The translations under genes were made by a program, and so were the position numbers. The notes below the pieces were generated by a model. It was not told where the DNA came from. It worked only from the letters and a program-made list of their open reading frames with translations, and did no database searches. Positions 1 to 5,400 of a stretch of DNA of 10,700 nt are shown here, piece after piece. Origin of the DNA: an uncultured Actinomycetes bacterium (lineage in GTDB: Bacteria > Actinomycetota > Actinomycetes > S36-B12); the NCBI GenBank assembly GCA_937902285.1, contig CALGTB010000312.1:1-10700 (forward strand), in the 5' to 3' direction. Each line of letters starts with the position of its first letter. Position 1 is the first letter of the stretch.

Positions 1-54
1 GAGCAGGATGCCGAACGCCAGGATCCAGATGATGTTGGTGACATCGACGTACAT
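1..54 (-). CDS. N-terminal fragment of a membrane protein, possibly an Amt ammonium transporter (runs off the window)
   Basis: The minus strand from 54 down to 1 reads as 18 open codons starting with ATG, MYVDVTNIIWILAFGILL, and leaves the window. A purine-rich GGGAAGGGG stretch ends 9 bases upstream and supports the start. After about eight polar or neutral residues the sequence becomes a continuous hydrophobic run, so this is the first membrane segment of an integral membrane protein. The pattern of a short extracytoplasmic N-terminus with TN, then a W..L..G.LL helix, resembles the first helix of Amt/Rh ammonium channels, whose N-termini often read like NT.W.L....LV. With 18 residues this is only a suggestion; sodium/solute symporters and other carriers could begin similarly. 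That a gene starts here is fairly secure; its identity is not. Confidence 0.5.
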   Translation of the reverse strand, partial: MYVDVTNIIWILAFGILL

Positions 55-63
55 GGTGCTCAG

Positions 64-72
64 CCCCTTCCC
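64..72 (-). promoter_or_regulatory. Ribosome binding site of the partial membrane protein gene
   Basis: On the minus strand this reads GGGAAGGGG, a good anti-16S match, and ends 9 bases before the ATG at 54. It is the main reason to accept the truncated 18-codon fragment as the start of a real gene. Confidence 0.5.
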
Positions 73-130
73 GGGTAGGTGACATCTCTAGGAAACAGGC
101 GAGGCGGCGAACCCGCCAATGGGTCTGTGC

Positions 131-196
131 GGTTATCACGCAGCCGCTCATAGCGGGCTCGCTCGGGTGCGCTGGTGCTCATGCACCCGTGATACC
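131..196. other. Candidate structured element (three-way junction or bidirectional terminator) in the 55-239 spacer
   Basis: The 185-base spacer between the kinase gene stop (240) and the next minus-strand start (54) has no plausible gene but several nested inverted repeats. An outer stem pairs TATCACG (134-140) with CGTGATA (188-194), extended by GG/CC at 131-132/195-196 across one bulged base. Inside are a hairpin pairing 142-148 with 152-159 (one bulged G, loop CAT), and either CGGGTGC/GCACCCG (164-170 with 183-189; its last two bases compete with the outer stem) or the tetraloop hairpin GGTGC-TCAT-GCACC (174-187). A separate small hairpin, GGCGG/CCGCC, lies at 103-117. There is no T-run on either strand, so a classical terminator is not evident, although actinomycete terminators often lack one. 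On the minus strand it lies 44 bases past the kinase stop and within a possible leader of the membrane-protein gene. The pairing is visible; any function is inferred. Confidence 0.3.
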
Positions 197-239
197 CGGG
201 CCGACCGAGTCCCAAACCCGGCGGCCGCAACAGGGCTCC

Positions 240-1298
240 CTAGGCGGTGCGCGCCCGGGCCCGGTCCACGAGCAGCGTGGTGGCCATGCCGAGCTGGGCG
301 AAGGCCGGATTGGTCGTCTGCCCGAGGCGGTAGCGGTACCAGATCTGCTGGAGGATCACCGCGAGCCGGAACAGCCCGAACACCTCGTAGAACGTCCAGT
401 CGTCGAGGTCGATGCCACTGCGTGCGAGGTAGCGGTCGACGTACTCCTGCCGGGTCGGCATGCCGGGAAGGTGGGTCGGCTGGCGCCGAAGGGCCTGGAA
501 CAGCGGGTCGTCATCGGCCTGGGTCCAGTACGCGAGGGACGCTCCGAGGTCCATGAGCGGGTCGCCGACGGTCGCCATCTCCCAGTCGAGGACCCCGACG
601 ATGCGGGGCGGGTCGGCCAGGTCGAGCACGAGGTTGTCGAAGCGCCAGTCACCGTGGATGAGGGAGGCGCCCACGTCGGGCGGCTGATGTGCGTCGAGCC
701 ACCCCATGACGTCCTCGGCGTCGGGCACGTCGTCGGTGCGGCTGTCGCGGTAGCGGCGTGACCATCCGCTGACCTGCCGACCCACGTAGCCGGGCCCGCG
801 CCCGAGCCCGTCGAGGCCGACGGCGCCCGGATCGAGTGCGTGCAGGTCGGCCTGCGCGTCGATGATGGTCTCGGCCAGCGTGCGCGACTGCGTCGGAGTG
901 AGGGTCACCCCGTCGGGAAGGTCACGGCGCAGGATGACCCCGGGGATGCGCTCCATCACGTAGAAGTCGCCGCCGATGACGGAGTCGTCCTCGCAGAAGC
1001 CATGCACGAGGGGCACGAGGGGGTAGCTCTCCCGCAGGTGACGCTGCACCGTGACCTCGCGCCCCATGTCGTGCGCGGACTTCGCCTTGTGGCCGAGGGG
1101 CGGCCGCCGGAGGACGACGTCCCCTGCGGGGTAGTGGATGAGGTAGGTGAGGTTGGAGGCGCCGCCCGGGAACTGCTCGACCGCCGGCGGGCCGTCGGCG
1201 CCGTCGGCGATGTCAGGTGCAGTCGCCAGGACCCATCGATGGAACGACGCGACGTCGAAGGCGTCCTCGTCGCGTACGGGGATGGCTCCCGAGGTCAC
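240..1298 (-). CDS. APH-fold phosphotransferase, ACAD10/LvaA-like (probable hydroxyacyl-CoA kinase)
   Basis: This 352-residue protein is a phosphotransferase of the aminoglycoside phosphotransferase/choline kinase fold. The N-lobe has a glycine-rich PGGASNLTY loop (44-52), a VVLRRPP strand (61-67) typical of the ACAD10-like branch, and the conserved acidic residue of MGREV (E81). The C-lobe carries the Brenner-type catalytic motif HGDWRFDN (215-222, catalytic Asp 217) and the metal-binding DWEMATVGDP (238-247, Asp 238). The start is GTG at 1298, overlapping the stop of the upstream acyl-CoA dehydrogenase gene by four bases (GTGA), so the two are translationally coupled. In animals this kinase domain is fused to an acyl-CoA dehydrogenase (ACAD10, ACAD11), and in Pseudomonas the separate LvaA kinase phosphorylates 4-hydroxyacyl-CoA for LvaC. 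I infer the same role: phosphorylating a hydroxyacyl-CoA made or used by the coupled enzyme. An antibiotic resistance role is unlikely given the partner. Substrate chain length is not readable. Confidence 0.9.
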   Translation of the reverse strand: MTSGAIPVRDEDAFDVASFHRWVLATAPDIADGADGPPAVEQFPGGASNLTYLIHYPAGDVVLRRPPLGHKAKSAHDMGREVTVQRHLRESYPLVPLVHGFCEDDSVIGGDFYVMERIPGVILRRDLPDGVTLTPTQSRTLAETIIDAQADLHALDPGAVGLDGLGRGPGYVGRQVSGWSRRYRDSRTDDVPDAEDVMGWLDAHQPPDVGASLIHGDWRFDNLVLDLADPPRIVGVLDWEMATVGDPLMDLGASLAYWTQADDDPLFQALRRQPTHLPGMPTRQEYVDRYLARSGIDLDDWTFYEVFGLFRLAVILQQIWYRYRLGQTTNPAFAQLGMATTLLVDRARARTA

Positions 1299-2515
1299 GA
1301 CAGGTGCTTCTTCAGCTCCGCACGGGCGATGTCGCGCAGGTGCACCTCGTCAGGGCCGTCGGCGAGCCGGAGGGTCCGGGCGAAGGCGTACATCTGGGCG
1401 AGGGGGACGTCATCGCTGACGCCGGCGCCGCCGAACACCTGAATGGCGCGGTCGATCACCGACAGGGCAGCCCTGGGCGCGGCCACCTTGATGGCGGCGA
1501 TCTCGACGCGGGCGCCCTTCGCTCCGACCCGGTCGATCATCCAGGCCGCCTTCAGCGTCAGCAGTCGTGCCTGCTCGATCTCCAGGCGTGACTCGGCGAT
1601 CTGCTGCTGGACGACACCCTGCTGCGCGAGCGGCTTGCCGAACGCGACCCGGTTGATGGAACGCACGGTCATGAGGTCGAGCGCCCGCTCGGCCATGCCG
1701 ATCGCGCGCATGCAGTGGTGGATGCGACCGGGCCCGAGCCTGGCCTGGGCCAGGGCGAAACCGCTGCCCTCCTCGCCGAGGAGGTTCGTCACGGGCACCC
1801 GGACGTCGGTGAAGCGGATCTCGGCGTGGCCGTGCTGGTCGTGGTAGCCGAAGACGGGCAGAGACCTGATGATCTCGACGCCGGGCGTGTCGACGGGGAC
1901 GAGCACCATCGACTGCTGGTGGTGGACGTCGGCCTCGGGGTCGGTCTTGCCCATGAGGATGAAGATCGAGCAGCGAGGATCGCTCGCTCCCGTGGTCCAC
2001 CACTTGCGCCCGTTGATGACGTAGTGGTCGCCGTCGCGCACGATCGACGTGGTGATGTTGGTGGCGTCGCTGCTGGCGACGTCGGGCTCGGTCATGGCGA
2101 ATCCCGAGCGGATCGTGCCGTCGAGGAGCGGCTCGAGCCACTGCGCCTTCTGCTCCTGCGTGCCGAACATGTGGAGCAGCTCCATGTTGCCCGTGTCCGG
2201 GGCGGAGCAGTTGATGGCCTCGGGGGCGATCTCGACGGACCGTCCGCTGAGCTCGGCGATGGGGGCGTACTCGAGGACCGACAGCCCGTGCGCCGGATCG
2301 TGGGCGTCGGGGAGGAAGAGGTTCCACAGGCCGCGCGATCGTGCGTCGGCCTTCAGCTCCTCGACCACGTCCGGAAGCGTGTGCGTCCGTCCCTGCGCTG
2401 CGAGGTCTCGTCGCTGCTGCGCGTACACCGGCTCGGCCGGGTACACCGCCTCGTCCATGAAGTCCTGCATCCGCGCGAGATAGTCGGAGGCGCGTGTGCT
2501 CGGCTCGAAATCCAT
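1295..2515 (-). CDS. Acyl-CoA dehydrogenase, ACAD10/11-like (LvaC-like partner of the kinase)
   Basis: A 406-residue acyl-CoA dehydrogenase of full family length. In order it shows the helical N-domain, the FAD-contacting FAMTEPDVASSDATNI (139-154), the beta-domain INGRKWWTTGA (167-177), and the C-terminal helical bundle with QVFGGAGVSDDVPL (359-372) and DGPDEVHLRDIAR (386-398). At the position of the catalytic base, where medium-chain enzymes have the Glu of EGT, this protein has Asp 386 (ADGPDE), a feature of the ACAD10/11 branch. I prefer the ATG at 2515 because GAGGGG lies 6 bases upstream; an ATG two codons earlier (2521) abuts that motif and is badly spaced. The downstream kinase overlaps its stop by four bases. 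The likely role is conversion of a phosphorylated 4-hydroxyacyl-CoA by phosphate elimination and rehydration, allowing entry into beta-oxidation; simple alpha,beta-dehydrogenation is the alternative. Family is sure, reaction is inferred. Confidence 0.93.
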   Translation of the reverse strand: MDFEPSTRASDYLARMQDFMDEAVYPAEPVYAQQRRDLAAQGRTHTLPDVVEELKADARSRGLWNLFLPDAHDPAHGLSVLEYAPIAELSGRSVEIAPEAINCSAPDTGNMELLHMFGTQEQKAQWLEPLLDGTIRSGFAMTEPDVASSDATNITTSIVRDGDHYVINGRKWWTTGASDPRCSIFILMGKTDPEADVHHQQSMVLVPVDTPGVEIIRSLPVFGYHDQHGHAEIRFTDVRVPVTNLLGEEGSGFALAQARLGPGRIHHCMRAIGMAERALDLMTVRSINRVAFGKPLAQQGVVQQQIAESRLEIEQARLLTLKAAWMIDRVGAKGARVEIAAIKVAAPRAALSVIDRAIQVFGGAGVSDDVPLAQMYAFARTLRLADGPDEVHLRDIARAELKKHLS

Positions 2516-2521
2516 CGTCAT

Positions 2522-2527
2522 CCCCTC
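2522..2527 (-). promoter_or_regulatory. Shine-Dalgarno sequence that decides the acyl-CoA dehydrogenase start
   Basis: GAGGGG on the minus strand is followed by ATGACGATG. Measured to the second ATG (2515) the spacing is 6 bases; to the first (2521) it is zero. The second ATG is therefore the more likely initiation codon. Confidence 0.55.
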
Positions 2528-2555
2528 GGAGGTCGTGGGTCATCGTTGCACGCCT

Positions 2556-2567
2556 GACGCCGGCGTC
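2556..2567. repeat. 12-bp perfect palindrome GACGCCGGCGTC in a divergent promoter region
   Basis: The 132-base region between the divergent starts at 2515 and 2648 contains this perfect inverted repeat roughly in its middle. Its length and position would suit a dimeric repressor such as a TetR-type regulator acting on the dehydrogenase/kinase pair, but no regulator gene is visible in the window, and GC-only palindromes arise easily in DNA of this composition. I see no clear -10/-35 pair on either side. Confidence 0.25.
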
Positions 2568-2634
2568 TCGCGGTCACGAACCAGATTCGCCACCGAGGCG
2601 CCGCCGCGTGCCGCATCATGTGTGCGACGACGAC

Positions 2635-2639
2635 GGGAG
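2635..2639 (+). promoter_or_regulatory. Shine-Dalgarno sequence that decides the ClC start
   Basis: GGGAG lies 8 bases before ATG 2648. The in-frame ATG at 2618 has only CG-rich, non-Shine-Dalgarno sequence upstream, so 2648 is preferred. Confidence 0.5.
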
Positions 2640-2647
2640 CGGGTCCG

Positions 2648-3979
2648 ATGGAGCACAACGGTGATCCCGCCGCTGCCGGGGCGTCCGCCCGCGACGACGG
2701 CGATCCGCTGCCGTCCGGGCTGGTGCGGCTGACCGTGCTGGCCCTCATCGGAGGCGCCCTGACGGGCCTCGTGGGCGGGCTCTTCCGGCTGGCCCTCGCA
2801 GGTGCAGAGCTGCTGCGCACCGACGTGCTCGAGTGGGCCCGCGAGGCGCCGGCCCTGCGCTGGGTGCTCCCGGTGATCCTGGCGGCGGGAGCGGCGGCGC
2901 TCGCCAGGCTGATCGTCCGATGGGATCCTGACGCATCCGGCAGCGGCGTGCAGCGCGTCGAGGCCGTCGTCCGCGGGCAGCTCGAGCCCGATCGCCGCCT
3001 CCGGCTGATCCCGGCCAAGTTCGTGGGCGGGGTCCTGGCCATCGGCAGCGGCATGGCCCTGGGCCGCGAGGGCCCGACGGTGCAGATGGGCGCCTCGATC
3101 GGCCAGGAGATCGCGCGCGTCACGCGGCTGTCCGCCCAGGACCGGCGCTCGCTGACCGCCTCGCTCGGCGGCGCGGGGCTCGGTGTCGCGTTCAGTGCTC
3201 CGCTCGGCGGCGCCGTCTTCGTGTTCGAGGAGCTGACCGGCGAGTTCCGGACCCGACTCGTGGTCGCGGTGCTCGCCGGAACGGCGACGGCGATGGCGGT
3301 CTCGCACTATCTCGTGGGCTGGGACGCGGTGTTCCCTGTTCCGTCGGTCGAGACCGGGGCGATGTGGCAGCTGATCGTCTACGCGGCCTTCGGCCTCGTC
3401 GTGGGACTCCTGGGCGTCGCCTACAACCGGCTCGTCCTGCTGCTGCTGGACGCCTTCGCGTCGGTTCACCGGCTGCCGCCCGAGGTCAAGGCCGGCCTGG
3501 TCGGGGCCCTTGTCGGACTGCTGGGCGTCGCGGCGCCGCTGGCCGTGGGATCGGGCGAGGTGCTCAACGAGAAGGTGCTGCTCGGTGGAGTGCCGCTCGG
3601 GGCGCTCCTTCTCCTCCTCCTCGTGCGCTGGCTCATCGGCCCCCTCTCGTATGCCACCGGCACGCCCGGCGGCCTCTTCGCACCGCTGCTGCTCGTCGGC
3701 GCTGCACTCGGTGCCCTCGTCGCGGGCGCGATGAACGCCCTTCTGCCGGGTGATCCGCTGCCGGTGCTCGGGCTCACCATCGTCGGCATGTCGACCTTCT
3801 TCACGGCGGTCGTGCGGGCGCCGCTCACCGGCGTCGTCCTCATCGTCGAGATGACCGCGACCACCTCGCTGCTGGTTCCGATGATGATCGCGGCGGGTGC
3901 CGCGGTGCTGTCGGCCACCCTCGTCAAGGGCCCGCCGATCTACGACACGCTGCGCGAGCGACTCGGCACGCAGGCGTGA
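2648..3979 (+). CDS. ClC-family chloride channel/antiporter
   Basis: A 443-residue polytopic membrane protein of the ClC family, which exchanges chloride (or a similar anion) for protons across the cytoplasmic membrane as a homodimer. Numbered from ATG 2648, it has the first selectivity motif as GSGVQ (98-102, Ser 99 being the anion ligand), GREGP (139-143, gating Glu 141), the inner proton-transfer Glu in FEEL (193-196), PGGLFAP (340-346) and the pore tyrosine in IYD (Tyr 432). Both proton-pathway glutamates are present, so an H+-coupled antiporter is more likely than a passive channel. The first motif departs from the textbook GSGIP. There are no CBS domains; the protein ends just after the transport domain, as E. 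coli ClcA does. The start was chosen for GGGAG 8 bases upstream; ATG 2618 would add ten residues. The next gene begins 21 bases downstream. Confidence 0.93.
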   Translation: MEHNGDPAAAGASARDDGDPLPSGLVRLTVLALIGGALTGLVGGLFRLALAGAELLRTDVLEWAREAPALRWVLPVILAAGAAALARLIVRWDPDASGSGVQRVEAVVRGQLEPDRRLRLIPAKFVGGVLAIGSGMALGREGPTVQMGASIGQEIARVTRLSAQDRRSLTASLGGAGLGVAFSAPLGGAVFVFEELTGEFRTRLVVAVLAGTATAMAVSHYLVGWDAVFPVPSVETGAMWQLIVYAAFGLVVGLLGVAYNRLVLLLLDAFASVHRLPPEVKAGLVGALVGLLGVAAPLAVGSGEVLNEKVLLGGVPLGALLLLLLVRWLIGPLSYATGTPGGLFAPLLLVGAALGALVAGAMNALLPGDPLPVLGLTIVGMSTFFTAVVRAPLTGVVLIVEMTATTSLLVPMMIAAGAAVLSATLVKGPPIYDTLRERLGTQA

Positions 3980-3988
3980 TGCCGCGGC

Positions 3989-3994
3989 TACAGT
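3989..3994 (+). promoter_or_regulatory. Putative -10 element TACAGT for a leaderless Pr6Pr gene
   Basis: TACAGT matches the actinobacterial TANNNT consensus and ends 6 bases before ATG 4001, placing the expected transcription start on or next to the A of the ATG. No good Shine-Dalgarno precedes this start (only GACGAG directly against it), and no -35 element is evident. It would give the downstream genes a promoter independent of the ClC gene. Confidence 0.45.
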
Positions 3995-4000
3995 GACGAG

Positions 4001-4723
4001 ATGCCGATCGAGCCCAGCACCCCTGCACTGAGCCGCAACGCGCGTGTCGCCTTCGGCATCACCGCCCTCCTGTCGGCCCTGGGCCTGACGCTGAACGTCA
4101 TCATCACCGCGCTGGGCGTCTACCCGAGCACCACGACGAACCCGAACCTCTTCGGCTACTCCGATCCGAGCGGACTGACCGGCGTGATCAGCCGGGTCCT
4201 CGACTTCGCGAGCTACTTCACCATCCTCAGCAACGTCGTGGTCGTCGTCGTGCTCGCAGCGCTCTGGCGCGGGCGCATCGGCCCGACGCCGGTCTGGCGG
4301 ACACTGCGCATGGACTCCCTCGTGATGATCACGGTCACCGGGCTGGTGTTCGCCGTGGTCCTCGCTCCGACCGCGGACCTGCAGGGCCTGCAGTACGTGA
4401 CGAACACCCTCGAGCACTACGTGACCCCGCTGCTGACCGTCCTCACCTTCCTCGTCTGGGGGCCGCGAGGGTGGCTGCGGCTGGGCACGGTCTTCACCGC
4501 CCTCGTGATCCCCATCATCTGGCTGGCATACACGCTGCTGCGCGGAGCCGTCATCGACTCGTACCCCTATTCGTTCCTCAACGTCGCCGAGTTCGGCCTC
4601 GGTCGAGTGCTGCTCAACGTGGCCGGGGTCGTCCTTCTGGGCGTGGTCCTGGGCCTGGTCTTCTGGGGCCTCGACAGGCTCCTGTCGCGGCGTTCGGCCC
4701 ACAGCGACGTGAGCTCGTCATGA
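4001..4723 (+). CDS. Six-helix membrane protein of the Pr6Pr type (AIG1/FAR-17a-like)
   Basis: A 240-residue integral membrane protein with about six hydrophobic segments (roughly 15-40, 68-88, 104-122, 138-153, 163-181 and 203-224). The DFASYFTILSN motif around helix 2, a histidine at the start of helix 4 (LEHYVTP, His 139) and YPYSFLNV (188-195) before the last helix are the pattern I associate with bacterial Pr6Pr proteins. In the related eukaryotic AIG1/ADTRP proteins a membrane-embedded Thr and His form the hydrolase dyad; Thr 74 and His 139 are the candidates here, but this correspondence is by eye. The function is therefore unknown, with a membrane lipid hydrolase as a testable idea. 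The start at 4001 has a -10-like TACAGT 6 bases upstream and little Shine-Dalgarno. The stop overlaps the next gene by four bases (ATGA), indicating coupled translation. Confidence 0.8.
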   Translation: MPIEPSTPALSRNARVAFGITALLSALGLTLNVIITALGVYPSTTTNPNLFGYSDPSGLTGVISRVLDFASYFTILSNVVVVVVLAALWRGRIGPTPVWRTLRMDSLVMITVTGLVFAVVLAPTADLQGLQYVTNTLEHYVTPLLTVLTFLVWGPRGWLRLGTVFTALVIPIIWLAYTLLRGAVIDSYPYSFLNVAEFGLGRVLLNVAGVVLLGVVLGLVFWGLDRLLSRRSAHSDVSSS

Positions 4724-5400
4724 GGCGCCTCCGGGCCATGGCTGCCGCTGCACTGGTGGCCGTCACCGCACTGGCCGCGGCACCGTCGGCGTCGGCAGCG
4801 CCCGCCGACCTCGACGCAGCGACGGCTGCCGCCCGCATGCTGCGCGCCTCCGATGTGACTCCCGCCATGGGCCTGCCGGGACCGTTCACGCGCGATCTGA
4901 TCGAGGGCGACCGACTGGCACCTGAGTTGTGCAACCAGGCCAACCAGCTGGTCATCTCCGGGCCGGCCGGCCTCGACAAGGTGGCCATCGACCTGATCCA
5001 GCCGGACACGAGCAGCATCCAGCAGGCGGTGTTCGAGTACGCGAGCCGGGCGGCCGCGCAGGACGCGTTCACGCGCACCGCTCGCCGGGCGCGCCAATGC
5101 GACCAGCGCAACGCGGTGTCGGGCAACACCGTGCAGGTGCTGTCGAACGGTGCCGCGCCCATCCAGTACAAGGGAGTTCCCGGAGTCTGGACGCGCGAGA
5201 CGCAGGCCGGACGGGGTCCGGGCGGCCGGGTCGTCTACGACGCCTACACGGTGACACTGCTCGTCGGCGAGTCCATCCAGCAGGTCACCCTCACGATCGT
5301 CGGCGAGGGCCGTGCGGCCGATGTGCAGCGCTCCGCGGCCGACACCCTGGCGCTCACGCTGGCCAAGCGTTGGCAGAGAGGCACCTCCCGTTCGCGCTAG
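4720..5400 (+). CDS. Small exported protein, possibly PknH-sensor-domain-like
   Basis: A 226-residue protein with a clear Sec signal peptide: MRRLR, then an Ala/Val-rich core (residues 7-21) and a likely signal peptidase I site after Ala-Ser-Ala near 24-26. There is no lipobox cysteine, so it should be secreted or periplasmic rather than a lipoprotein. The mature part has exactly two cysteines, Cys 71 (PELCNQ) and Cys 127 (RQCDQR), which could form one disulfide, and ends with an alternating strand and a long amphipathic helix (about 199-218). This architecture recalls the extracellular sensor domain of mycobacterial PknH and its stand-alone relatives, but I do not recognise it with certainty. 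The start is ATG 4720, overlapping the stop of the membrane protein gene. Coupling to that gene and an 80-base overlap with the UbiA-type gene suggest co-expression. Ligand and function are unknown. Confidence 0.8.
   Translation: MRRLRAMAAAALVAVTALAAAPSASAAPADLDAATAAARMLRASDVTPAMGLPGPFTRDLIEGDRLAPELCNQANQLVISGPAGLDKVAIDLIQPDTSSIQQAVFEYASRAAAQDAFTRTARRARQCDQRNAVSGNTVQVLSNGAAPIQYKGVPGVWTRETQAGRGPGGRVVYDAYTVTLLVGESIQQVTLTIVGEGRAADVQRSAADTLALTLAKRWQRGTSRSR

Noticed and set aside
79..96. GlnR-like half sites GTGAC and GAAAC upstream of the putative ammonium transporter start
   Set aside because: The spacer is 8 bases rather than the 6 of the GlnR consensus, and the identity of the downstream gene is itself uncertain.
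131..196. A tRNA-like cloverleaf
   Set aside because: The outer stem and two hairpins span only about 61-66 bases, with no T-loop consensus and no plausible anticodon arm.
240..1298. Aminoglycoside resistance phosphotransferase
   Set aside because: The fold is shared, but the VVLRRPP and HGDWRFDN pattern and the overlap with an acyl-CoA dehydrogenase gene point to the ACAD10/LvaA branch.
2540..4702. A 720-codon open frame on the minus strand opposite the ClC and Pr6Pr genes
   Set aside because: Its product is an unbroken Asp/Glu/His/Arg/Gln-rich string with no domain, typical of antisense frames in very GC-rich DNA, while the plus-strand genes have clear families.
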